A stretch of 64,000 bases of DNA from positions 310,001 to 374,000 of the forward strand of contig NZ_BBYG01000015.1 of the NCBI RefSeq assembly GCF_001184025.1. Reading direction: 5' to 3'. Positions 8,673-18,112 of this stretch are shown here, one piece after another. Under the pieces are notes generated by a model. The model was not told the origin of the DNA. It searched no databases and saw only the letters and a list, made by a program, of their open reading frames with translations. The DNA comes from Streptomyces maremycinicus. GTDB lineage: Bacteria > Actinomycetota > Actinomycetes > Streptomycetales > Streptomycetaceae. Position 1 is the stretch's first letter; each line of letters opens with the position of its first letter. Made by a program: the position numbers and the translations under genes.

Positions 8673-10802
8673 TCAGCCGATCCCGGGGATGAGGGAGAGG
8701 AGCAGGTCGATGAGCTTGATGCCGACGAAGGGCGCGACCAGACCGCCGACGCCGTAGACCGTCAGGTTGCGGCGGAGCATCCTGTCCGCGCTCATCGGCC
8801 GGTACCGCACGCCCCGCAGGGACAGCGGGACCAGGGCGATGATGATCAGCGCGTTGAAGACGACCGCCGACAGGATGGCGGAGTCCGGTGAGGACAGACC
8901 CATGATGTTGAGCCGGTCCAGGCCCGGATACACGGCCGCGAACAGCGCCGGGATGATCGCGAAGTACTTCGCGACGTCGTTGGCGAGGGAGAACGTCGTC
9001 AACGCGCCCCAGGTGATGAGCAGTTGCTTGCCGATCTCGACGATCTCGATGAGCTTGGTCGGGTCGGAGTCGAGGTCGACCATGTTGCCGGCCTCCTTCG
9101 CGGCCGACGTGCCCGTGTTCATCGCCACGCCTACGTCGGCCTGGGCCAGCGCGGGGGCGTCGTTGGTGCCGTCGCCGGTCATCGCGACGAGCTTGCCGCC
9201 GGCCTGCTCCCGCTTGATGAGCGCCATCTTGTCCTCGGGGGTGGCCTCCGCGAGGAAGTCGTCGACCCCGGCCTCCTCGGCGATGGCCTTCGCCGTGAGC
9301 GGGTTGTCGCCCGTGATCATGACGGTCTTGATGCCCATCCGGCGCAGTTCCTCGAACCGCTCGCGCATGCCGTCCTTGACGACGTCCTTGAGGTGGATGA
9401 CGCCGAGCACGCGGGCACCGTCGGCGTCCTCGACCGCGACCAGCAGCGGTGTGCCGCCCGCGCCGGCTATCCGGTCGGAGAGCGCGCCCGCGTCCTCGGA
9501 CGCCGTGCCGCCCCGCTCCCGGACCCAGGCGAGGACCGACCCGGCCGCGCCCTTGCGGATCCTGCGGCCGTCGACGTCCACGCCCGACATCCGGGTCTGG
9601 GCGGTGAAGGCGATCCACTCGGCGCCGGACAGCTCGCCCTGCCGGCGCTCCCGCAGCCCGTACCGCTCCTTCGCCAGGACGACGACGGAGCGGCCCTCCG
9701 GCGTCTCGTCGGCCAGCGACGACAGCTGGGCGGCGTCGGCGAGTTCGGCCTCCGTGGTGCCGCGCACCGGCACGAACTCGGCGGCCCGGCGGTTGCCGAG
9801 GGTGATGGTGCCGGTCTTGTCGAGCAGCAGGGTCGAGACGTCGCCCGCGGCCTCCACGGCCCGGCCGGACATGGCCAGGACGTTGCGCTGCACCAGCCGG
9901 TCCATGCCAGCGATGCCGATCGCCGACAGCAGCGCGCCGATCGTGGTGGGGATGAGACAGACCAGCAGCGCCACGAGTACGACCATCGTCGGACGCGTGC
10001 CCGCGTAGCCGGCGAACGGCGGCAGCGTGGCGACCGCAAGCAGGAAGGCGATCGTGAGGGAGGCGAGCAGGATGTTCAGCGCGATCTCGTTGGGCGTCCG
10101 CTGCCGGGCCGCGCCCTCGACCAGGTTGATCATCCGGTCGATGAAGGTCTCGCCCGGCTTCGTGGTGATCCGGACGACGATCCGGTCGGAGAGGACCTTC
10201 GTGCCGCCGGTGACGGCGCTGCGGTCACCGCCCGACTCCCGGATGACGGGAGCCGATTCACCGGTGATCGCCGACTCGTCGACGCTCGCGACGCCCTCGA
10301 CGACGTCACCGTCACCCGGGACGACATCGCCGGCCTCGCAGACGACCAGGTCACCGATACGCAGTGCGGTGCCGGGCACCCGCTCCTCGCGGTCCCCCAC
10401 GAGCCGCCGGGCGACGGTGCCGGTCCTGGCCTTGCGCAGGGTGTCGGCCTGGGCCTTGCCCCGGCCCTCGGCGACCGCCTCCGCGAGGTTGGCGAAGACC
10501 ACGGTCAGCCACAGCCAGGCGCTGATGGTCCAGCCGAACCGGTCGCCCGGGTCCTTGACGGAGAAGACGGTGGTGAGCAGGGAGCCGACCCACACCACGA
10601 ACATCACGGGCGACTTGACCATCACCCGCGGATCGAGCTTGCGGAAGGCGTCCGGCAACGCCCCGAGGAGCTGCCGGGGGTCGAACAGGCCCGCGGCGGC
10701 ACGGCCCTGGGCCTGGTGACCGGTCGGCGCGTCCCGGTGGGGCGCCCGGGTCGGGGCGGCTGTGGACATCGTGTCCTCTTGCTTGGTCGCGTCGGTCGTC
10801 AT
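8673..10802 (-). CDS. kdpB: K+-transporting P-type ATPase subunit B
   Basis: A 709-residue P-type ATPase that energises K+ uptake by KdpA. Motifs in order: DESAITGESAPVIRESGGD (actuator loop), CLIPTTIGALLSAIG (membrane helix), LLLDKTGTITLGN (phosphorylated Asp), VMITGDNPLTAKAIA and AMTGDGTNDAPALAQ (hinge). The ATG at 10802 overlaps the kdpA stop as ATGA. A second Met, 11 codons on at 10769, is an alternative start. The N-terminal extension before DPRQLLG is low-complexity and probably disordered. Confidence 0.97.
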   Translation of the reverse strand: MTTDATKQEDTMSTAAPTRAPHRDAPTGHQAQGRAAAGLFDPRQLLGALPDAFRKLDPRVMVKSPVMFVVWVGSLLTTVFSVKDPGDRFGWTISAWLWLTVVFANLAEAVAEGRGKAQADTLRKARTGTVARRLVGDREERVPGTALRIGDLVVCEAGDVVPGDGDVVEGVASVDESAITGESAPVIRESGGDRSAVTGGTKVLSDRIVVRITTKPGETFIDRMINLVEGAARQRTPNEIALNILLASLTIAFLLAVATLPPFAGYAGTRPTMVVLVALLVCLIPTTIGALLSAIGIAGMDRLVQRNVLAMSGRAVEAAGDVSTLLLDKTGTITLGNRRAAEFVPVRGTTEAELADAAQLSSLADETPEGRSVVVLAKERYGLRERRQGELSGAEWIAFTAQTRMSGVDVDGRRIRKGAAGSVLAWVRERGGTASEDAGALSDRIAGAGGTPLLVAVEDADGARVLGVIHLKDVVKDGMRERFEELRRMGIKTVMITGDNPLTAKAIAEEAGVDDFLAEATPEDKMALIKREQAGGKLVAMTGDGTNDAPALAQADVGVAMNTGTSAAKEAGNMVDLDSDPTKLIEIVEIGKQLLITWGALTTFSLANDVAKYFAIIPALFAAVYPGLDRLNIMGLSSPDSAILSAVVFNALIIIALVPLSLRGVRYRPMSADRMLRRNLTVYGVGGLVAPFVGIKLIDLLLSLIPGIG

Positions 10803-12463
10803 GACGCCAGCCCTTCGGCGAGCGGTCCCAGCGCGAGTGCCGGGAAGTAGGTCAGGCCGGTGATGATCAGGATCGCTCCCACCAACAGGCCCGTGAACAG
10901 CGGTTTCTCGGTGCGCAGGGTGCCGGACGTCGCCGGGACCGGCCGCTGCTCGGCGAGCGAGCCGGCCAGCGCCAGCACGAACACCATCGGCAGGAAACGG
11001 CCGAGGAGCATCGCCACGCCCAGGGTGCTGTTGAACCACTGCGTGTCGGCGTTCAGCCCGGCGAAGGCCGAGCCGTTGTTGTTGGACGCCGAGGTGTAGG
11101 CGTAGAGGATCTCGGAGAAGCCGTGCGCGCCGGAGTTGGTCATCGAGTCGCCCGGAGTGGGCAGCGCCATCGCCGCGGCGGTGAGGACGAGCACCAGGGC
11201 CGGGGTGATCAGGATGTAGCAGGCCGCGAACTTGATCTCGCGGGTGCCGATCTTCCTGCCCAGGTACTCGGGCGTGCGGCCGACCATGAGGCCGGCGACG
11301 AACACCGCGATGACCGCCATGACCAGCATGCCGTAGAGGCCTGAGCCGGTGCCGCCGGGCGCGATCTCGCCCAGCATCATGCCGAGCAGGGTGATGCCGC
11401 CGCCGAGGCCGGTGAAGGAGGAGTGGAAGGAGTCCACCGCGCCGGTCGAGGTGAGCGTCGTCGACACCGCGAAGAGGGACGAGGAACCGACCCCGAAGCG
11501 GAGCTCCTTGCCCTCCATCGCACCCCCGGCGAGCTGGAGCGCCGGACCGTGGTGGGCGAACTCGGTCCACATCATCAGGGCGACGAAAGCGGCCCAGACG
11601 GTGGCCATGGTCGCGAGGATCGCGTACCCCTGCCGGACCGAGCCGACCATGATGCCGAAGGTGCGGGTCAGCGCGACCGGGACGACCAGCAGCAGGAAGA
11701 TCTCGAAGAGGTTCGTGAACGGGGTCGGGTTCTCGAAGGGGTGGGCGGAGTTGGCGTTGAAGTAGCCGCCGCCGTTGGTGCCCAGCTCCTTGATGGCCTC
11801 CTGCGAGGCGACCGCACCGCCGTTCCACTGCTGCGAGTCGCCGAGGAACTGGCCGACCTCGTGGATGCCGGAGAAGTTCTGGATCGCGCCGCAGGCGACC
11901 AGCACGATCGCGGCGACGGCCGCGCCCGGCACCAGGATCCGGACGGTGCCGCGGACCAGGTCGGACCAGAAGTTGCCGAGCTCACCGGTCCGCGAGCGGG
12001 CGAACCCCCGCACCAGCGCCACCGCGACGGCGATCCCGACGGCCGCGGAGACGAAGTTCTGCACGGCCAGACCGGCCGTCTGCACGACGTGGCCCATGGC
12101 CTGCTCGCCGTAGTACGACTGCCAGTTGGTGTTGGTGACGAAGGAGGCGGCGGTGTTGAACGCCTGGTCCGGGTCGATCGACTTGAAGCCCAGCGACAGC
12201 GGCAGCACGCCCTGGAGGCGCTGGAGCAGATACAGGAAGAGGACGCCGGCCGCCGAGAAGGCCAGCACCGCTCGCAGATAGGCGGGCCAGCGCATCTCGG
12301 TGTCCGGGTCGGCACCGATGCCCCGGTAGATCCACCTCTCGACGCGCCAGTGCCGGCCGGAGGAGTAGACCCGGGCCATGTAGCCGCCGAGAGGGATGTA
12401 GGCGAGCGCGAGCGCCGCCACGAGGGCCAGCATCTGGAGTATGCCGGCGAGTACGGGACCCAT
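10799..12463 (-). CDS. kdpA: K+-transporting ATPase subunit A
   Basis: The 554-residue K+-selective membrane subunit of the Kdp pump. It has about ten transmembrane helices and the repeated selectivity-filter segments, for example TNGGGYFNANSAHPFENP (about residues 228-245) and YTSASNNNGSAFAGLN (about residues 459-474). The ATG at 12463 lies 6 bp after the kdpF stop, and the 3' end overlaps kdpB by 4 bp. Confidence 0.97.
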   Translation of the reverse strand: MGPVLAGILQMLALVAALALAYIPLGGYMARVYSSGRHWRVERWIYRGIGADPDTEMRWPAYLRAVLAFSAAGVLFLYLLQRLQGVLPLSLGFKSIDPDQAFNTAASFVTNTNWQSYYGEQAMGHVVQTAGLAVQNFVSAAVGIAVAVALVRGFARSRTGELGNFWSDLVRGTVRILVPGAAVAAIVLVACGAIQNFSGIHEVGQFLGDSQQWNGGAVASQEAIKELGTNGGGYFNANSAHPFENPTPFTNLFEIFLLLVVPVALTRTFGIMVGSVRQGYAILATMATVWAAFVALMMWTEFAHHGPALQLAGGAMEGKELRFGVGSSSLFAVSTTLTSTGAVDSFHSSFTGLGGGITLLGMMLGEIAPGGTGSGLYGMLVMAVIAVFVAGLMVGRTPEYLGRKIGTREIKFAACYILITPALVLVLTAAAMALPTPGDSMTNSGAHGFSEILYAYTSASNNNGSAFAGLNADTQWFNSTLGVAMLLGRFLPMVFVLALAGSLAEQRPVPATSGTLRTEKPLFTGLLVGAILIITGLTYFPALALGPLAEGLAS

Positions 12464-12469
12464 GGCCGC

Positions 12470-12559
12470 TCAGAACCTCTCCGGGAAGATCAGGGCGAGG
12501 ATCAGATAGCCCAGGAGGGCGACGGCCACGACGAGGCCGACGGTGTTCTCGGCGGTCAC
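12470..12559 (-). CDS. kdpF: K+-transporting ATPase subunit F (29 aa)
   Basis: A 29-residue single-helix peptide beginning VTAENTVGLVVAVALLGYLI and ending ALIFPERF. The helix and the terminal FPERF signature are diagnostic of KdpF, which sits against KdpA and stabilises the complex. The GTG start at 12559 overlaps the stop of the preceding 27-residue ORF as GTGA. Confidence 0.92.
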   Translation of the reverse strand: MTAENTVGLVVAVALLGYLILALIFPERF

Positions 12560-12639
12560 AGCTTGGTCACCCCCCTGGCGACGAGGGCCACCAGCGCGAA
12601 GACCGCGACCGTGGTGACGACGAAGGCCAGATCGGCCAT
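12556..12639 (-). CDS. 27-aa hydrophobic peptide, first gene of the kdp operon
   Basis: This mini-gene starts at ATG 12639 (MADLAFVVTTVAVFALVALV, then ARGVTKL) behind an AGGAG ribosome site (revcomp of CTCCT at 12646-12650). It encodes a single transmembrane helix with a basic C-terminal tail. Its stop overlaps the kdpF start by 4 bp (GTGA), so the two are almost certainly translated in series. It resembles KdpF in size and topology but lacks FPERF. It may be an extra small subunit or a translational leader for kdpF. The function is unknown. Confidence 0.72.
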   Translation of the reverse strand: MADLAFVVTTVAVFALVALVARGVTKL

Positions 12640-12715
12640 CGCGAACTCCTTGAAGGGTTCGGACGAGATTCGGACAGGTCGAGACAACACCGTCCGTGGC
12701 CGGGAACGGCCGTCG

Positions 12716-12754
12716 TTGACGCTTCCCTGACGGGGACGCCCACGCCTTTGACGC
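12716..12754. promoter_or_regulatory. paired TTGACGC repeats upstream of the kdp operon
   Basis: TTGACGC occurs at 12716-12722 and at 12748-12754, 32 bp (three helical turns) apart in the 167-bp gap ahead of the kdp genes. They could be operator half-sites, but there is no kdpDE pair nearby to suggest a protein. Confidence 0.25.
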
Positions 12755-12806
12755 GGCCCTTACGGGCGACGGCCGGCGGTGGGGTCCTCAGCGGGCCGGG
12801 ACCGGG

Positions 12807-15284
12807 TCAGGAGAGCTCCTGCTCGGCCCAGATGATCTTTCCGTCGGCCGTGTACCGGACGCCCCACCGGTGGGCGAGCTGCGCCACCAGGAAGAGGCCG
12901 CGGCCCCCCTCGTCCGTGACCCGGGCGTGCCGCAACCGCGGGGCCGTACTGCTGGCGTCGGAGACCTCGCAGGTCAGGCGGGCGTCGAGGATCAGCCGCA
13001 GCCGGATCGGCGGCGTGGCGTAGCGCACGGCGTTGGTGACGAGCTCGCTCACGATGAGCTCGGACATCATGGCGAGATCGCCCAGCCCCCAGGCCTCCAC
13101 CTGCCGGGTGGCGCGGGCCCGGATGTCGGCGACGGCGGCCGGGTCCACCGGCACCTCCCAGGACACGACGTGGTCGGCGCCGAGGGCGTGGGTGCGCGCC
13201 AGGAGCAGGGCGACGTCGTCGGGCCGGGGCACGGGCACGAGCCGGCGCACCGCCGAGGTGCACAGGGTCTCCAGGTCGGCGTCGGAGCGGGCCAGCACCT
13301 CGCCGAGCCGGGTCATGCCCTCCTCGATGTCCCGGCCGCCTCCCTCCACGAGCCCGTCGGTGTAGAGACCGATGAGGCTGTTCTCGGCCAGCTCGATCTC
13401 GGTGGACTCGAACGCCATGCCGCCGAGTCCCAGCGGCGGACCGGGCGGGGGCTCCGGGAACGTGACCTGCCCGTCGGGGCCGACGACGACGGGCGGCGGG
13501 TGACCGGCCCTGGCCATCGTGCACCGCCGGGTGACCGGATCGTAGACGGCGTACAGGCAGGTGGCCCCCAGGAAGGCGGTGGCGCCCTGGTGGGCGGCCC
13601 CTTCGTCGGCCCGGTCCGCGCCGGTCCGTTCCGCGCTCAGCCGGATCACGAGGTCGTCGAGGTGGGCCAGCAGCTCGTCGGGGGGCAGCTCCATGTCGGC
13701 GAGGGTCTGTACCGCGGTGCGCAGCCGGCCCATGGTCGCCGCGGCGGCGATGCCGTGCCCCACCACGTCGCCGACGACGAGGGCCACCCGGGCCCCGGAC
13801 AGCGGGATGACGTCGAACCAGTCGCCGCCCACCCCGTCCGTGGGGTCCGCCGGCAGATAGGAGGAGGCCAGCTCCAGTGCCGTTCCGCCCGCCAGGGCGT
13901 GCGGCAGCAGGCTGCGCTGAAGGGTGACGGCCGCCGTGTGTTCCCGGGTGTAGCGGCGGGCGTTGTCGACGCACAGCGCCGCCCGCGCCACCAGCTCCCG
14001 GGCCAGCAGGACGTCGTCGGACCGGAACGACACGGGGTTGACGGACCGGACGAAGGTGGCGAGGCCCAGCGCGGTGTTGCGCGCCCGCATCGGCACGGAG
14101 ATGAGCGAGTGCAGGCCGAACTCGCGGATGCTCACGATCCGTTCGGGCTGTTCGGTGTTCCAGAGGTCGTCGCCGGGGTCGAGCACGGGGATGAGGATCG
14201 GCTCGCCGTCGATGAGCAGGCCTGCGTCGTGCGGCGGCGGAAGGAAGTCGACCCGGTCGCCGATCCGGGCCACGGCCTCGGGGCAGCCCTCGCGCACCGA
14301 GGCCATCCCGGCGCGCCGCATCACCGGCCGCGCGGGCGCGGGTCCCGCGTCGGTCAGCCAGGCCCCGTGGCCCTCGGTGCTGAGCACCGGCTCCAGGAGG
14401 TCGACGATGACGAAGTCCGCGAATCCGGGGACGGTGAAGTCGGCGAGCTCCTGGGCCGTGCGCATCACGTCCAAGGTGGTGCCGACACGCGTCCCGGCCT
14501 CGTTGACCAGCGACAGGAGCCGGCGGGCGTGCCACCGCTCGGTGACGTCCTGGACCATGTAGCAGACCCCGGTGACGGAGTCGTCGTCACCCAGCAGCGG
14601 GAAGAACGACGTGGAGTAGGCGTGCCGGCGGTGCGGATCGGCCCAGCTCCAACCCAGGTACTCGTAGTCGGTGACCGGGACCCCGGTCTCCAGCACCTTG
14701 CGCATCAGTGACTCGATGGCCACCGCCTGGAGTCCGGGCAGCAGATCGCTCAGCCGGCGCCCCAGGCGCTGATCGCGGGGCACCCCGCCGAAGCGCTCCA
14801 GCGTGTCGTTCAGCCACACATAGCGCAGCTCCAGGTCCATCACGGCCATCCCGACCGGGGAACGGGTCAGGAACCCGTCGAGGACGGACTGGCCGACCGC
14901 CCACTGCTCGCTCCGTCGGCGCGCCGAGAGCAGGAAGCACTCGTCGTCGCCGATCCGGAAGGCGGCGGAGACCCGCAGATCGACGTCGACGGCGCGGCCG
15001 TCGCGGTGCCGTACGGAGATGACACCGCTCCACCCCATCCCGCCCCGGCAGCGCGTCGCGACCGCGGCCACCCGTGCCGGATCCCGGTCCATCGCCACCA
15101 GCTTCGCGGCCGGGTGGCCGACGACGTCCGACGCCGGGTGGCCGAGCAGTGCTTCCGCGCCCCGTGTCCAGCCGACGACCAGGCCGGCCGCGGACACGAT
15201 CGCCGCCGCGTCGGTGGACGCGTCGAGGAGGTCGCGCGGTCCCGCGGGCGTCGGGGCGTCGAATGCTTCTCGCGCAGGTTCCAT
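12807..15284 (-). CDS. PAS-PAS-GAF-SpoIIE phosphatase with C-terminal histidine-kinase-like ATPase domain
   Basis: An 825-residue cytoplasmic signalling protein. PAS domains span about residues 15-125 and 130-250. A GAF domain spans about 255-440, the PP2C/SpoIIE phosphatase core about 455-680 (VGGDWFDVIPL, VVGDVVGHG and LYTDGLVEGG carry the metal-binding Asp residues), and a HATPase/RsbW-like domain about 690-820 (SELVTNAVRYA N-box, DEGGRGLFLV G-box). Proteins with both an SpoIIE phosphatase and an anti-sigma kinase-like domain act on anti-sigma-factor antagonists, so this one probably links a small-ligand or redox signal to an alternative sigma factor. It is divergent from a second SpoIIE gene, 137 bp apart. 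Confidence 0.9.
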   Translation of the reverse strand: MEPAREAFDAPTPAGPRDLLDASTDAAAIVSAAGLVVGWTRGAEALLGHPASDVVGHPAAKLVAMDRDPARVAAVATRCRGGMGWSGVISVRHRDGRAVDVDLRVSAAFRIGDDECFLLSARRRSEQWAVGQSVLDGFLTRSPVGMAVMDLELRYVWLNDTLERFGGVPRDQRLGRRLSDLLPGLQAVAIESLMRKVLETGVPVTDYEYLGWSWADPHRRHAYSTSFFPLLGDDDSVTGVCYMVQDVTERWHARRLLSLVNEAGTRVGTTLDVMRTAQELADFTVPGFADFVIVDLLEPVLSTEGHGAWLTDAGPAPARPVMRRAGMASVREGCPEAVARIGDRVDFLPPPHDAGLLIDGEPILIPVLDPGDDLWNTEQPERIVSIREFGLHSLISVPMRARNTALGLATFVRSVNPVSFRSDDVLLARELVARAALCVDNARRYTREHTAAVTLQRSLLPHALAGGTALELASSYLPADPTDGVGGDWFDVIPLSGARVALVVGDVVGHGIAAAATMGRLRTAVQTLADMELPPDELLAHLDDLVIRLSAERTGADRADEGAAHQGATAFLGATCLYAVYDPVTRRCTMARAGHPPPVVVGPDGQVTFPEPPPGPPLGLGGMAFESTEIELAENSLIGLYTDGLVEGGGRDIEEGMTRLGEVLARSDADLETLCTSAVRRLVPVPRPDDVALLLARTHALGADHVVSWEVPVDPAAVADIRARATRQVEAWGLGDLAMMSELIVSELVTNAVRYATPPIRLRLILDARLTCEVSDASSTAPRLRHARVTDEGGRGLFLVAQLAHRWGVRYTADGKIIWAEQELS

Positions 15285-15421
15285 GGGTTCCCGTCCTCTA
15301 CACGACCCATGGTGCTGCTTGTCCGCCCGATGCGCACGGCGCCGTCGGCCCGGCCCGCGGGCCCCCGGTTTCCCGCACGCGCAAGCAGAGGCAGCATGGA
15401 GGTACAGGAGGAGGCTCCGCG

Positions 15422-17488
15422 ATGACAGCCGAACCCATCGGGTCGGACGGGGACGCGTACCACCCCGACACGCCCGCGCCCACCGGTCTGCTGGACGTGC
15501 TGAGCGTGTCCGCGCTGGTCATCGACATCGACGGACGCATCGTGTTCTGGAGCCCCCAGGCGGAGGATCTCTTCGGCTACACCGCGCAGGAGGCCCTCGG
15601 CAAGTACGCGGCGCGGCTGCTGATCCACCCCGAGCACCTCCAGTCCGTGGTGCGGCTGTTCGCGGATGTGCTGGAGACCGGCCGGAGCTGGGCCGGTGCC
15701 TTCCCCATCCGGCACAAGGACGGCAGCACCCGGCTGATGGAGTTCCGCAACATGCGGCTCCAGGACGATCTCGGGGACGTCTACGCCCTGGGCATCGCCG
15801 CCGACCACGATCTGCTCCAGCGCGTCGAGACCGATCTGGCGCTGTGCGAGCGGCTGATCAGCCAGTCGCCGATCGGGCTGGCCCTGCTGGACCCGGACCT
15901 GCGCTATCTCCTGGTCAACCCGGCGCTGGAACGCATCGACGGCATCCCCGCCGAGGACCATGTCGGGCGTCGTCTGCGGGAGGCGATGCCCCTTCCCGAC
16001 ATCGACACCATCGAGTCCGCCCTGCGGCAGGTGCTCACGACCGGCACCCCGCTGCTCGACCAGTACCACGTGGGCCGCCCACCGACCGACCCCGATCACG
16101 AGCACGCCTGGTCCCTCTCCTTCTACCGTCTGGAGGATCCCGGTGGGCGGGTACTGGGCGCGGCCGCCTCGGTCGTCGACGTCACCGAACGGCACCGGGC
16201 CGCCGCGGAGGCCGACCGGGCCCGGCGGCGCCTCGCCCTCATCGCGGAGGCCTCGACCCGGGTCGGCACCTCGCTGGAGGTGGACCGGACCGCGCGGGAG
16301 CTGGCCGAGATCGCGGTCCCGCAGCTCGCCGACGTGGTCGCCGTGGACATCCTCGACTCCGCCCTGGCCTGCCGCCGCTCACGCCGGCCGGACAACGGCG
16401 CGGAGCTGTTCCGCGCCCTCGCGCTGAAGGCGGCCCACCCGACCGTGGCGCTGCGGGCCGCCGACCCGCCGGGGGACGTCGCCGCCTATGACGGGGACCG
16501 TCTGGTCACCCTGTGTGTGCACACCGGCCGGCCGGTGCTGGTGCGGCACGTCGGCGAGCAGGACATCCCGCGGATCGCCCGTGACGCCGAGGGGGCCGCG
16601 CTGCTGGCCAGGGCCGGGGTCCACTCGTACCTCGCGGTGCCGCTGATCGCCCACGGGGAGGTGCTCGGCGCCCTCGACCTCAAGCGCACCCGCAATCCGC
16701 TGCCGTTCGACGAGGACGACGTCATCCTGGCCGGTGAACTGGCCGGCCGGGCCGCAGTGGCGATCGACAACGCGCGCTGGTTCCAGAGCGTGCGCAACAC
16801 CGCCCTCACCCTCCAGCGCAGTCTGCTGCCCGACCACGCGCCGCAGCACACCGGTCTGGAACTGGCCTCCCGATACCAGCCCGCCCAGGCGACCAGCGAG
16901 GTCGGCGGCGACTGGTACGACGTCATCCCGCTGACCGACGACAAGACCGCGCTGGTCGTCGGGGACGTCATGGGCAACGGCATCGACGCGGCCGCCACCA
17001 TGGGCCGGCTGCGCACCGCGACCTGCGCCTACGCGGATCTCGACCTCGAGCCCGGCGACGTGCTGCGGCACCTGGACAAGATCACCTGCGACCTGGAGCA
17101 CTACATCGTGACCTGCCTGTACGCGGTGTACGACCCCCGTACCCGGCAGTGCCGCATCGCGAACGCGGGCCACATGCCGCCCGCGCTGGCCGGTCCCGGC
17201 CGTGCTCCGACGCTGCTCGACCTGCCGCCCGGCGCCCCGCTCGGGGTGGGCGGCGTCGATTTCGAGACCACGACGGTCGAGCTCACCCCCGGCGATCTGC
17301 TGGTCCTGTACACGGACGGCCTGGTGGAGACCCGTCTGCACCCCATCGACGACCGCCTGGCCGTCCTCCTCAGCTTCCTGGACGAGCCCGGCCGTGCCCT
17401 GGAGGAGATCTGCGACCTGCTGCTCCACGGCCTGCGCCACCCCGACGACCACGACGACGTCGCTTTGCTCATCGCGCGGACCCCGTAG
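15422..17488 (+). CDS. PAS-PAS-GAF-SpoIIE phosphatase
   Basis: 688 residues from ATG 15422, which has a strong GGAGGAGG ribosome site about seven bases upstream. PAS domains occupy about residues 20-135 and 145-255, GAF about 265-450, and the SpoIIE phosphatase about 465-685 (GGDWYDVIPL, VVGDVMGNG, LYTDGLVE). It lacks the C-terminal ATPase domain found in its divergent neighbour. The two proteins are clear paralogues through PAS2, GAF and phosphatase (for example IAEASTRVGTSLEVDRTAREL against LVNEAGTRVGTTLDVMRTAQEL). Its last 20 bp overlap the convergent TetR gene. Confidence 0.9.
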   Translation: MTAEPIGSDGDAYHPDTPAPTGLLDVLSVSALVIDIDGRIVFWSPQAEDLFGYTAQEALGKYAARLLIHPEHLQSVVRLFADVLETGRSWAGAFPIRHKDGSTRLMEFRNMRLQDDLGDVYALGIAADHDLLQRVETDLALCERLISQSPIGLALLDPDLRYLLVNPALERIDGIPAEDHVGRRLREAMPLPDIDTIESALRQVLTTGTPLLDQYHVGRPPTDPDHEHAWSLSFYRLEDPGGRVLGAAASVVDVTERHRAAAEADRARRRLALIAEASTRVGTSLEVDRTARELAEIAVPQLADVVAVDILDSALACRRSRRPDNGAELFRALALKAAHPTVALRAADPPGDVAAYDGDRLVTLCVHTGRPVLVRHVGEQDIPRIARDAEGAALLARAGVHSYLAVPLIAHGEVLGALDLKRTRNPLPFDEDDVILAGELAGRAAVAIDNARWFQSVRNTALTLQRSLLPDHAPQHTGLELASRYQPAQATSEVGGDWYDVIPLTDDKTALVVGDVMGNGIDAAATMGRLRTATCAYADLDLEPGDVLRHLDKITCDLEHYIVTCLYAVYDPRTRQCRIANAGHMPPALAGPGRAPTLLDLPPGAPLGVGGVDFETTTVELTPGDLLVLYTDGLVETRLHPIDDRLAVLLSFLDEPGRALEEICDLLLHGLRHPDDHDDVALLIARTP

Positions 17489-18089
17489 CGGGCTCGTCGG
17501 CGAGGACCAGCCCCGCGATGTGGGCGGTGACCGTGTCGAGGATGTCGGTCCAGGCGTCCGCGTCGCCGAGCACGAGGTAGTTGAGGGTCAGTCCGTCGGT
17601 CATGGCGGCGAGATAGCGGGCCAGCACGGGGACGGGTACGCGCAGCCGGAGGTCCGTGCCGCTGCGGAGCTGCTCGATGAGTTCCGCGTAGGCGTCGCCG
17701 TACAACGCGTACTGCCGCCGGGCCAGGTGCTCGAATCCCGGCTCGCGCAGGGCGTACTGGGTGAGTTCGTAGGTCAGCATGTGCTCGTCGGGGTGGGCGC
17801 GGACGTGGTCCCAGTACGCCTGGAAGCCGGCCCGGACGGTCTCCTCGAGGGTGGCCCTGGGCCGCAGCGCGTCCTTCACGACGCTCACCGAGTGGTCGGT
17901 GAGCGTCGTGATGACGGACTCGACGAGGGCCTGCTTGGAGTCGAAGCAGTAGTGGAAGACGCTCAGGGACACCCCGGCCTCGGCGGCGATGGACCGGGTG
18001 GTCGTCCTCGGGACGCCGTCCCGGGCCATCGCTCTGATCGCCGCTTCCGTCAGCTGCAGGCGCCGCTGCGCCGACGGCATCCGTGCCAT
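17469..18089 (-). CDS. TetR-family transcriptional regulator
   Basis: 206 residues with the N-terminal TetR helix-turn-helix at about residues 10-55 (LTEAAIRAMARDGVPRTT, then RSIAAEAGVSLSVFHYCFDS) and a helical ligand-binding C-terminus. It starts at ATG 18089 behind GGGGG, 23 bp after the dipeptidase stop on the same strand, so the two are probably cotranscribed. A perfect palindrome at 20356-20371, upstream of the dipeptidase, is a plausible binding site. Ligand unknown. Confidence 0.88.
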   Translation of the reverse strand: MARMPSAQRRLQLTEAAIRAMARDGVPRTTTRSIAAEAGVSLSVFHYCFDSKQALVESVITTLTDHSVSVVKDALRPRATLEETVRAGFQAYWDHVRAHPDEHMLTYELTQYALREPGFEHLARRQYALYGDAYAELIEQLRSGTDLRLRVPVPVLARYLAAMTDGLTLNYLVLGDADAWTDILDTVTAHIAGLVLADEPATGSAR

Positions 18090-18112
18090 GTGTGTCCCCC
18101 CGTGGCCGACTG

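Noticed and set aside
12640..12806. c-di-AMP (ydaO) or other riboswitch upstream of the kdp genes
   Set aside because: The 167-bp gap is too short and shows no recognisable conserved core or long-range stems.
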